Below are positions 1 through 10,897 of a stretch of 64,000 nt of DNA, in pieces. The notes below the pieces were generated by a model. It searched no databases. It worked only from the letters and a program-made list of their open reading frames with translations, and had not been told where the DNA came from. Where the stretch lies: assembly GCA_946803715.1 (NCBI GenBank), contig CAMPET010000184.1, forward strand, positions 22,577 through 86,576, given 5' to 3'. Position 1 is the first letter of the stretch, and every line of letters starts with the position of its first letter. A program made the position numbers and the translations under genes. The stretch is from Beroe ovata. Its lineage: Eukaryota; Ctenophora; Nuda; Beroida; Beroidae.

Positions 1-30
1 CACACACACACACACTCACACACACGCAAC
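1..30. repeat. CA-rich microsatellite
   Basis: The window opens inside a (CA)n run with a few interruptions. Its left end is cut by the window edge. Confidence 0.9.
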
Positions 31-1190
31 TTCGAGTCGAAGTATGCATTAATTTATAATCCCTGTGCGGCGCCGAGTCCTATATGAGCAAGTGTACCCA
101 GCTTTATATGTAGCTGGGTGAAATATAGGATGACTTGGCTCATCCTTTATTCAGAATATATCGTGCTTTCCCTTTATTTATATTTATATGGAGGAGGAGG
201 GGGATTGATGAGCGAATTTGTTCACAATATTGTCTATTGTGGGAGGGAGAATTGACCCTTTATATTGGAACATGTGTATACGACCCTGGATCATATGCTA
301 ACGACAGAACAGGAATTGTTTGCAGCAGCTGCAGGGCCATACTGCAGATTGCTTCAGCTGTGATGCCAATTCTCATTTAGTATTGGTTGAAGAGCAATAG
401 CAACCTGTCCCATAATTTATTGCTGCCACTAGTTCGTCATTTCAATTTGATCAGCTTTTCATATAGTGCTAACTATTGCACCTGAGAGGCGTCAGCCTAG
501 ATTCCCCAGATTCCAATTCCCACGTTGTTTGAGGCATGTGGTTAAAATTTCTCACTGCATATATTTGAACAATTTGATCAGTCTTGTTTCTATTGGTTAT
601 GCTTCGAGCGAAATTGTTTTCATTTGTTCATTTTGACACTCTTGATGACTCCCGGAATTGCCCGTCGTATTAGCCTAGCCAGGAGGATTATTGACACCAA
701 CATATAAATAGTTATATTTTACAACAAGGTCGTAAAGTTCAAACTTTATATTGACTTTCGATGCAAGACCTATCACTCTGTCAGTTGTAATAAAACACGA
801 TTTATTCTACTGCATTGCAAGGACGCCATAAATCTGACTAGTGATAATTGATATTTCTGTCAATAAGTAACTTGGTAGTATAAAAGTTGAGTGAGTTTTC
901 GTAAGTGAGTGAATTCCTTTGAGGTCTGAATGGAAATGGTGTTCGGCTTAATGACTGTCATTTGCTTTGATACTATCGACATAGCTTTTTACATTATCGA
1001 ACTCGACTAGTTTTTTATCTTTTTTATCTTTTAACGGTAATCTTTTAACGGTAATCTTCATCTTTTTTTAAAATCTTTTTACATTATCTTTTCATCTTCT
1101 TACATTATCGACATTGACTTTGACCGATTTCTTCTCCCCCTCACCCATTCATTAACACCTATATATCATCCTTCAGCAGCTAGTGTGAAA
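31..1190. other. Upstream noncoding region
   Basis: No exon is supported here. The open frame at 135-380 has no splice context and no recognisable domain. A small perfect inverted repeat (8-bp arms ACCCAGCT/AGCTGGGT) lies at about 97-120. Short T-rich direct repeats (cttttaacggtaat, attatcttttcatctt) occur at 1010-1110. The promoter and 5' UTR of the receptor gene that starts at 1191 should be in this stretch, but I cannot point to a TATA box or start site. Confidence 0.5.
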
Positions 1191-4100
1191 ATGTCACAAT
1201 GTAGCACAAAGAACATATCTTATCTTACAGAGGTTGACAAGGGAGCATGTACTTACTACCCGGCCGATCTCTGTCTAGCTACCATAGCTGCACTTTGCAG
1301 CATTGTGGGGTGAGTGAAGATATCTTGGATTGGTTGGGGAGTTGATTCTTGTTTGGAATAATTGTAATTTGTGAATTTGACTTCATACGTATGACTCTTT
1401 TTCCTGTGATATGGTGTAACTTAAAAAGTCTTCTGATCTCTCTGAAAAGAGATATAAATTTTCAGTGATTTGTGAATGTTTTGGAATTTATGACTCGCAT
1501 GATATCTATTAACCAATTCACTTTCCATCAGGGCGTTCATGAACCTGTTTGTTCTGAAGATGCTCGGAAGAAAGGTGTTTGGAGGCTCCTCCTCAAGCAT
1601 GAATAACCGATCGCCCGGTACAAACACCACATTCCTGCTGCTCTGTACCCTGGCAGCTGCCGATCTTGGGAATCTCCTCCTTCCATCCCCGTTCAGTGCT
1701 TTCGCTCTCTACTACGGCAGATTCGCACTCAAAGTGGTTTGTGTTTTTTTTGGGGAGATAGAGGATTTGTAAAGGGTGATAAAACTGAAGAATATATCTT
1801 TTGGGAAGGGTCACAAGTTTCTGTATCATCACTCATATGAGTAGATCTATATCTCCAATCATAACGATATGAAAGTGGGAAGTGGGAGTTATGAATGTGA
1901 GAAGTGGAAGTTATGAGAGTGCGAATTATGAAATGATCTCTTGATAATTAGTCTCATCCAATGACATAAATGACATAATGTTTTAACTCTAGCCCCCCTC
2001 CCCCAATAGAAGATAACTCAACTGGAGTTGGAATCGGAGCTCTGGTACATGATTCTGATCAATTTTGTCGGGTTTTGTGCCAACTGGTTTGTCATGGGGT
2101 CCATATCTCTGATCTGTATCATCTCAATCCGGCGTGCTATTGCCCTCTACCTTCCCTTCAAGTACAACTCTTATTTCAAGTGAGTAGCTGTTAAAGCACA
2201 TTGTTTGCGGTGAGCCAACAATCCGCGGTATGGTGTGGAGTAATTAGAGCTGTAGTATAAGAGCATGGATCACTCGCTATGGCGCAAAATATAGGAATAG
2301 TATATGTGGCCTCATCCTGTGACCGTGGAGCTTATAGCCAGTCTCTCAACCAGGCATCTTACTGTAATAACTAATATATTATGCAGCACGGTAATACGGT
2401 ATAATATTGTAACGTATAATAACGTATTATATTGTAACGTAATAATGGATGGTGATTATTATAAGTTAGATACCTTATCATAATTTACGGCGATTTAGGG
2501 ATTTTAATTGTGTGTAATGTAATAATGTATAAATAAATTCATGATGGGCGATGGATGGTCTAGCTACTGCAATGTGCAGGTTTAGCAATCAAGTAAAATA
2601 AGACTGATCAGTGTAAGGAACATGAAATCTTAAATGTCAGTTGCATAGGATACTACTATACTGACCTTTTGAGATACTGACCTTTTGAGAATACTGACCG
2701 TTTGAGAATATTAAGAGTATAAGACCTACCTTCAAAAAACTAATAAACTGCTTAAAGATGCAGCATCTACTGTATTTGTCTACCTATGTAGTACTGTAAA
2801 GTAGGTAAATAATCTAACCCACCTTATCCCACTACCCCAGGCCATTCAAAGTCTACATAATGGTGTCAACAACATCTCTCTTCTCTGTACTGATAGCCCT
2901 TCTTCCCTTCTATGTGTCTGACCACTACGCGTAATATATGCTTCAAGATTTTCATATTGTGAACTATTCAATGTCTCATTCCGTAAAATGCATTTGCGAA
3001 GCCGCAGTGGTTTGAATGGGATATTTCCAGGTACATGGCTGACTACGCCAACGTTATTGCCTACCTTGGGAAATTTGAGAACTTATTGAGTAAGTGCCTA
3101 AACCAGTCATGAATCTGTACAATTCTCCTTACAGGACATTTTTAACTAATTAGCATCATTTGACTAATTAACCTGTAAATAATTTAACTGTCAATAAGAC
3201 AGCAATCAACCTGAAAAACGACAACAATATAGTTATTAAAAGCCTACAACAATACTGTTCAGGTCATAAAAACCCATGTACTCTTTTTCAGGCGGGGTAA
3301 ACTACATCGCCATGGTAATGGTCGTGACTGTGGTGGTTGTTACAATTCCAGCGACCATAATCGCCATATCCTCGGGCATGGTGGTTGCTAGACTTCACAA
3401 TAGGCGGAGAAAAGTGCAGTATAGGGTGAGTAGTACACGTGCTACATTGATGAGTACACGTGCTGCATTGATGAGTACAAGTGCTACATTGATAAGTACA
3501 CGTGCTGCATTGATGAGTACACGTGCTGCAATGATGAGTACACGTGCTCCATTGGTGAGTACACGTGCTGCATTGATGAGTACACGTGCTGCACTGTGTT
3601 GTTTTTCAAGTTGTTTTTGTTTTGTTGAGGAAGCACACCTCTGTGTGTTGCTGTTGTACTATTCGGTCCATCATGTTAATTCTGCTTCAATTCCAATGCT
3701 ATTTACTCGATTCATCCATTCATCCCTCCCCTGACTTTTTAACATTCATCATTCTCCATGGAGTCATGGCAAACTTCACGATAATATAAACTCTCAGCTA
3801 CAGCTTAGGTTCTGATCTTACAGTAGGTTCTTACAGTGCTTAGGTTCTGATCTTACAGTAGGTTCTCACTGTGCTTAGGTTCTGATCTTACAGTAGGTTC
3901 TCATTGTGCTTAGGTTCTGATCTTACAGTAGGTTCTTACAGCGCTTAGGTTCTGATCTTACAGTAGGTTCTTACAGAGCTTAGGTTCTGATCTTATGATA
4001 CCCGGATATAAATTCCTAAACACAGCTGATCCTGCATCATGATACCGAAACCTGAACATTCGTCCCAGCAAAACAGGAGCGGTCTTGTTATTATACTTGG

Positions 4101-5191
4101 TATAATATCTAGTCTAGTGTTGACATGAAACTATTAACACAGTGATGATGATCCTTGCGCAGCAGCTGTAGGAGTAGTATAGTCAGGCTTGTTGGTACTG
4201 TGCGTTATTTATCAACATTCTTTGAGCTGTTGAAAATGTCCCCGCCTCGCCGCATGACTCGACAATCTATGATACACGTTACTTTGACAGAATCAGAGAT
4301 ATATGCATGGCTCCGCTGTACTTAACAATTTGGGCATGCAACAGCAGCATTTCTGCGGAGCCTAGCTAAAGCAAAACTTCGGCCACGATATGTTACGTAT
4401 TTGAGAGTTCAAAGACCTTACGTAGGTCAAAGGACATGATAATGATCCTTCTTTATCATGAGATCTAACATCAGCTTCAATATTCCACCGAAGATCACAA
4501 GAATCCATAGCAAGAGTCACAAGAATCCATACCAAGAGTCACAAGAATGCATTCCATCACTCCAACTACAGATTCAGCTTGAGCACCACATTACCACCAT
4601 CAGATTTCATCCCAAGAGCATCGGCCACCCATCATGTGGCACTATCATCAGATATCACCTCGATAATATGATAAGTGATCCCATCATGCCCCCCCCCAGA
4701 AAGTACAGAAATCCCGGAAGGAATCGGAAGAAAACGCTGCCCGGACGGTCACCATCATCCCGATCATATTCCTGATTTGTCACCTCCCCGTGGTGTACCG
4801 AATTACTAGCTCCTTCATAATGATGCTCTACCAGCAGCTCTCCCCCGAGAAAATGCCTATGCTAACCGGATCTGATAAGAATGTCCGGGACTATGTGAAA
4901 ATAGTTGCTCACTTCATCCTCCCGACCATAAACTCATGCATAAACCCCTTTGTCTACCTGCTAGGGTCGAACAAAATGAAGGGGAATGCCAACGTGTATG
5001 CGAAGGAGTGTTTCAGCAAGTTTGGAAAATCGGTGACATGCCAAAAGGGGGCCGTTCCAAACCCACGTGATGGGATGCAGGGAGATGAAGATGGAGAGGT
5101 TAATATGGAGACAACCAAAATGACGAGAGGGTATACGACTCAGCCCACGCCCATAGCTGATAAGAATGGCTTGCTACCCGTCTATGATTGA
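1191..5191 (+). CDS. Class A (rhodopsin-like) G-protein-coupled receptor
   Basis: Seven coding exons join in phase: 1191-1309, 1532-1736, 2010-2179, 2841-2930, 3031-3089, 3292-3425, 4700-5191, giving 422 aa. Hydrophobic segments match TM1 (about residues 25-52, with a VGAFMNLFV motif around the N1.50 position), TM2 (LAAADL, the LxxxD motif), TM3 (120-146), TM4, TM5 (exon 6), TM6 (CHLP at 286-289, the CWxP position) and TM7 (NSCINPFVY, an intact NPxxY at 341-345). The TM3 end reads SIRRA (147-151), so the acidic residue of DRY is replaced by Arg. The short N-terminus has one NIS sequon and no signal peptide. The tail of about 75 aa is Thr-rich, without a clear palmitoylation motif. The ligand cannot be named. 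Intron 6 (3426-4699) is filled with tandem repeats. The start is the first ATG in frame with TM1. Confidence 0.88.
3426..3597 (+). repeat. 21-bp minisatellite starting at a 5' splice site
   Basis: About eight copies of a 21-bp unit (gatgagtacacgtgctgcatt, with variants) start exactly at the donor of GPCR exon 6. Each unit carries a (g)gtgagta- or gatgagta-like word, and the copy near 3552 keeps a full ggtgagt donor. Because 21 is a multiple of three, the exon reading frame stays open through the array as a seven-residue repeat (STRAALM and variants). Confidence 0.9.
3803..3992 (+). repeat. 35-bp minisatellite in GPCR intron 6
   Basis: Five to six copies of a 35-bp unit contain taggttctgatcttacag and then taggttct. 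Successive copies begin at about 3806, 3841, 3876, 3911 and 3946. Each copy contains ttctgatcttacag, which resembles a branch point plus 3' splice site. Confidence 0.88.
4493..4560 (+). repeat. Short tandem repeat (about 21 bp, three copies)
   Basis: Three copies of cacaagaatccatagcaaga and variants occur in the same intron, shortly upstream of the last GPCR exon. Confidence 0.7.
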
Positions 5192-6169
5192 AAGATTGAG
5201 TGACAGTCATTTGTGTGTGCAATCTTAGCTATTAACTACCGATAGGTTTATGTTAGGATTGTATATAATGTGTATGTCAATGAGACAAGCTGTCAGATGA
5301 ATTTCATGAAAAACTCAGCTAAGCAGCTGATTATATGTGGTTGTGACAAGTGTGCAGTTACCAATAGGTACATCAGTATAAGTTTTACTGATAATTCACA
5401 ATATCGCTGATCATTGATAGCTTGCAGATCGCATATATTATAGAGTCAGACTTAATAATTCTCTGATGATTTTAAGCTGGAATCATTCGTTCAAACATTA
5501 AAAAACTTGATGGAATATTGGATTTAAAATTGAACAACTAATGGCGTCTTACGTAAGGCTGAGCGACAATTATAGGCTGCGATTTCTGTTATAGGAGGCT
5601 GTGCTATGAAGACAATTTCAATAATCCTAAACATGGCGTGAATCGAATTGTTTAAAATTCACAAATGCTGCTGATGATGCAACTTTTTAAATCTTCATTT
5701 CAATCCTTTTGTCTTCTTATTGTAATTCAAATAAGTAAGCATACCCGCCATATACATTCATGGAATGATGTCGTCATTAACATTCAACACATTTCCGCTT
5801 CAATAAATTAGGCAAGCTTATCTCTAAATATGAACATAAAATTTAACACACTTCTCAAATATGAAGAAATTAATTGGCGGAGACTGGGGAAGCACCCGAG
5901 TTACCGGTATTTTACTTTGGAGCAATTTGTGCAATTTCCTTCAAAATGGAATCAGATTCCAAGATAAAACACACGGCTTGACAGACGATAATCGAACTGA
6001 GCACGTTTATTGAATTAATCAGCCATAATACAATTAACATCAAGGCTCGCTTCATACATGGCTTTGCATATAAATGGGCCAATATTTTGACCGATTTTTT
6101 GCACAAGCTTCCCTTAGGAGCAAATTTTTGGTTATCTCAAGCTGATTTTGACTGTCTGATCGATATATT
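5192..6169. other. Spacer between receptor and peptidase genes
   Basis: This AT-rich stretch has no supported exon. It should hold the receptor's 3' UTR and the peptidase promoter. An aataaa word occurs near 5802, about 610 bp past the stop codon; whether it is the used poly(A) signal is unknown. The minus-strand open frame at 5912-6106 has no splice signals and no domain. Confidence 0.5.
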
Positions 6170-9100
6170 ATGAACAAGCCCGGGATCTGCATGTTTTGGC
6201 TATGTGCCATTCTCAATCTCTTGTTGCACAAAGTTGGATCGATCCCAGTGATCCGTGATGCATTTGCAGCTGTGGACAGTGACCAGTCAGGTTAGTACGT
6301 TCATGGAATTTCAGATACAACTTAACACAACTCTGAGCTCCTGGGACATTGTGGATATAATGGGACCAAGTACCTCTTACATGTTGTTGTTCTATAGTTG
6401 ATATCTAGATAAACCCGAATCAAGGTAAACCCGAATCTAGGTAAACCCGAATCAAGTTTATGTCAACTGGCGAATCTGGTCTCCAAATCATCATGCCAAA
6501 TTATCCTGACTGAAGTATCCTGATAGTAGGTGCAGCTAGATTGCAGCAAGATCACGAGGACACACTGGTACTGATAGAGGCAAGGAGCGAATCGGACAGC
6601 AACGACTACAGGATTGTAACACTGGACAATGGGATCAAGTGTCTCCTTGTTTACAATAACTCCACCGCCGTGGCAGAGCTTCAGCTACGAGTCGGTGAGT
6701 CTAGTAACACCATGATGGAGGGGCAGGCTTCTCAATGTTTATCCGGTATGTGCATTGTGTACACATGGAAGGGAGGCGGTGGAAAGAAAAAGACAGAAAA
6801 AACTGCTCATAATTGCTAACAGTTGCACGTGTTTTTCCTTCCTTCCATCTTTTTTTCCATCCGTAAACACTAAGCATACGTGTTAAGATGTATACATCAT
6901 CTGATACATAGAAACTTTGCGATTTCTGTAGCTTTTGAAAGGGTCATTTGTTTGTCTACATACAGGTGCTGGTGACGTGGCTGAGGATGTTGTAGGATTG
7001 GCTCATCTTGTGGAACACCTGATGTTCGACGGTTCCCTTAATTACCCTGACCCCCAGTCTTATATAGGGTTTGTTGAATGATATGTACATCTGCATTGTA
7101 ACTGATTCATCATAGCAATTGACAGTTGCTATGATGATTGTTGCGGGTGTCTGTTTGTTGAAATGATTTTCACCAGCTATAATTTTGCTCAGCTTCATCC
7201 GAGGAAAGGGCGGCTACTTGAATGGAGAAACGTGGGAGACTTCAACTTGCTACATGTTTGATATCGTCAGCGATGGACTTGAGGAGGCATCTAGGATGCT
7301 GGCTGATAAGATGGGTAATTCACCGAAACATGGTCTTTTGATTAACAATTAAAAGAGTTACTCAATAGAGCTTGAGCTAATCCTGGACCACCTGACCTTC
7401 AACTCACAGCCATGCTATTCCTACTATGCAGACCATGCTTGCTGTATAATTTCACTATTTCAGTGAACCCACTCTTTGCCGAAGACAGAATAAAGCCCGT
7501 TATACAGGACATACAAAATGAATTCATGTTCAATTGGGAGAATTATTATTGGTGAGTTCGTCACATTTTCCTCTTTGTTGATAAAGGTACTCTCTGCCAT
7601 ACATTACACTCCAGGGATTCTCCCTAATTAACTACCTAATTAGCTACCTTCTCCCTCACTTTTCCATCAACGTGTTTCTTTCAACTCCCGCCTCACACAG
7701 CTTCTGGATTATTCATACCCACTAGTGTTGGAAGAGAATCAAAACCCCTTTACAGTTGCATTTCACCACAGCTGCATCTGTTGCAGGAAGTTCCGTGCTG
7801 TAGCATTCGCACACACCAACCCCAAATCCAGGCATCATCCCATCAATGGTGGGAACATGGAGACATTGAATGTCACTGGAATTAGGGACAAAGCGATCGA
7901 ATTTCATGACAAATTCTACAGTGGGAATCTCATGAAGTTGGCCGTCGTTGCTGATATTCCTCTGGACAGGTGCTGGTTTATTTTAGTATTTTGTTTATGT
8001 ACAGACACGAAAATCAGCTTAAATATTTTAGTTTACCTACCCCTGGGATTAATCACTGATACAACGCAGTAGATTTTCTACCCTTTTATTCTGAAGTTTA
8101 TCCGAAGACAATGAAGTTTTGAATTTCAGGCTTGAAGGCATTGTCAAGTCTACATTCGGTACAATTCCCAACAAGAATACCACCCCAGTCTACAATCGGG
8201 TGCCACTTTTTGATGCCGATAACCTAAACCGTCTTTTCTACATGAGGCACTGGGAAGACATAAGTGAGCTCCTACTTCTATTCCCCATCATGATGGAAGG
8301 TCACCCTGACCTTATGTACATTCGGTATCTATTCGAGGTTGGAGGAGAAGGGTCATTGATAACTTACCTTTCCGAGGAAAACTATGCTTGGTATGTTACG
8401 ACATTCGAAATGGTTACCGATCCCTTCTTTGTTCCTTTTGTGATAGCATTTTCTTTGACTGAAAAAGGGGAAGCCGATCCATTTTTTGTTGTTGAAGCTT
8501 TTTTCAAGTTCATGAGTAAAGTCAGTGTAGATCCAGATGTATGGCACCAGGAAAGAGATAAGCTACATTTCGATCGGTATATGACACCCTATGCATACTT
8601 GGATATCATGGACGTTTCTTCTGACCCCAGAGACTATTTGGGGTCAACCTCACATAAAGAGTTTGATCTTGCAAAAGAAGAGTTAATACTGTCCTTCTTG
8701 AGCCCCGACAATTTCAACATGTATGTGACCTCGTCACAGTTTTCTGCTGATGAAGCGACTGATAATAGTCCAAGATTGAGTAGAATGGATAAGTATTTCA
8801 ATACTCCATACGAATTGATGGATATCCCTAAAGAAGCAATGTTGAGATTTAAAAATGTAAGTGCTGATTCAACTTTGCAAATACAGCCCAAGAAGAATGA
8901 TATTATCTTGAACGTTGAGCTTTTCGACGATGATGCATCCTCGGCCTATCCCACTTTGATTGATACTGGAAGTGTAAACCAAGCCAAACTCTGGTGGTAT
9001 AATGACAATGAGTTCAATTTACCTCAGCTTACTCTCGACTGTAGAGTTAGATCATCTAAAGTAACTCATAGTGAGAGAAGCAGTGCTATCCACTTGATGT

Positions 9101-10673
9101 TAAATAAAATTTTCAAAACTGCTAAAAATCTGCATCTTCGCCCTTTTGTAGAAGCCGAGATTCATCCACAGTTCATCGCTGCAAAGGACTGGCAGTTTTC
9201 CATTCACGGGTATTCTGACCCTGAAAGAGTGGAAAGCGGCCTGAGTCATTTGATGGATGTCTTTTTCAATATCGACCTCACTCTGACTCAAGATGATGGT
9301 CAATTCGATAGGGACGTCCGGACCCCACTGTTGTCATCTCATAGTCATACAATAGAACTTGACAAAAACCCAAGTTACCTCATAGATTCTCTGCTCAGAG
9401 TGGGTCATGAGAACATGACAGTTGTGAGGGATTACGTAGCAAACCTATCTCCAGAGGAAATCAAATCATATGTCGATGAATACCTCGCGGAAGTTTCAAT
9501 GACTTGTAGTGGGCTTGGTAACCTGAAGAGAGAACAGGCAGTAGAATATTCTTCTGTAATAGTTTACAAGTTATCCACTTCTAGACATTCAACCACTTTT
9601 ATCGAGGAGGATCAAGATAACTCAATGTTGAGAGTTAAGGTTAGGAAATTGCCAGAAGGAGTAACCCAAGTTATCAGGAGGCGGGCTTTGGATGATAGGG
9701 AGGAATCTAATTTTGCCGTCAATGTCCTCTATATTTTCGGACCTGATGAGGAGGTTGGAGGGAAGGAGTATTATGTTTCCACTATGAAGGAGGTTCTTGC
9801 AGTAATACTTGGTAGCAGATGCTTCTCATACCTGAGGACCGAGGTTAGTTGTACTTCGGTGTTCCTTATCCTAACTAATTACATAAAAATCTTGTCATAT
9901 TCATTTATTGTTCCTAATCCACATCTTCATCTATTGTACCTACTACCCAGTGAACTACTGTACCTAATCAACCATAAAACGTTTTCAGAAACAGTTGGGA
10001 TATATCGCTGCTTGTCAGTCAGTTACGATCGAGAACACTTATGGGTTTGAATTCATATTTAGGGGCCACCATGTTGATGATGGGCCACATATCATTGTAC
10101 AAGAAGTCGATAATTTTGTGAAGCTGATTTATCAAGACATGATAGCCAATGTAACAGCAGTTTCAGAACGTCTTGAATCTGCAAGACTTGCCCTCAATTT
10201 AGGTTCCTCTAAAAGTATTTTTGAAAAGTTGGGAGGTTTTGAAGAAGTGATTTTCGATCCATACAAGACAGACTTTCTTCATGGAGATAAGATGATGAAA
10301 GTTGTTGAGGAGTTAACGTCAGAGGAAATTATAAACTTCTTTGAACAGCATTTTGTTGGAGAGAAGAAACGAGTGATATCCTCCGAGGTAAGACGGAGCC
10401 TTTCACAGAAGTTGCATATTTTAGGAACTCCTAAGAACCTCCTAAGAACCGTTGAAATAAGTTTATCGTTGCTCACTACTCATTACTGTAATAACTGCAT
10501 AGAAACTCGCTTCCTACTTTAATACTTATTTAGTTTTACCCTATCAATTATTAATCCTTCCGCAGGTTTATGGCAAGGATTATGAGATACCCACAACAGT
10601 GAATAAGACTAGAGGAGAAATCTCGATAGAGGACATAGCATCTTATGCTGAGAAATTAGATGAATACTGGTGA
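6170..10673 (+). CDS. Secreted M16 metallopeptidase, insulin-degrading-enzyme-like
   Basis: Nine exons join in phase: 6170-6290, 6536-6694, 6966-7068, 7193-7314, 7464-7551, 7787-7969, 8130-9843, 9989-10387, 10566-10673, giving 998 aa, the usual size of insulysin/pitrilysin-type M16A enzymes. Residues 1-24 form a signal peptide (MNKPGICMFWLCAILNLLLH...), so the product should enter the secretory pathway; insulysin itself is mainly cytosolic. The inverted zinc motif HLVEH (107-111) is intact, and the third zinc ligand is Glu188 in IQNEF, the same 81-residue spacing as in human IDE. A C-terminal KQLGY segment (start of exon 8) matches the conserved substrate-binding region of IDE (EQLGY). The large central exon (1,714 nt) encodes most of the inactive second half. 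All catalytic residues seem present, so an active secreted peptide-degrading enzyme is expected. The substrate is unknown. Confidence 0.9.
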
Positions 10674-10897
10674 AGACTCTTCAATTGAGTAGATATTTTG
10701 TTCTATTGCTTATATCACAGAATAATCAAAAGTTTTATCAAATATTTACAAGAAACATTAGGTTAAACATAGACCATAGTTTTCTGCACTGATCTCTGAT
10801 TGATCCTCTGTTTGTGATTAGCAGCAACTAAGAAGAGCTTCCAGAGTGAGTTATGTTCATTGGAGGTATCGATTTGTTCTTTTCTCTTTGTCAGATT
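10674..10897. other. Convergent 3' intergenic gap
   Basis: Only about 220 bp separate the stop codon of the M16 gene (+) from the stop codon of the 414-aa gene (-). Their 3' UTRs must be short or overlap. Confidence 0.6.

Noticed and set aside
3426-3734. Continuation of GPCR exon 6 as a 152-aa frame
   Set aside because: Reading on leaves the receptor without TM6 and TM7. The donor at 3426 joins cleanly to the exon at 4700.
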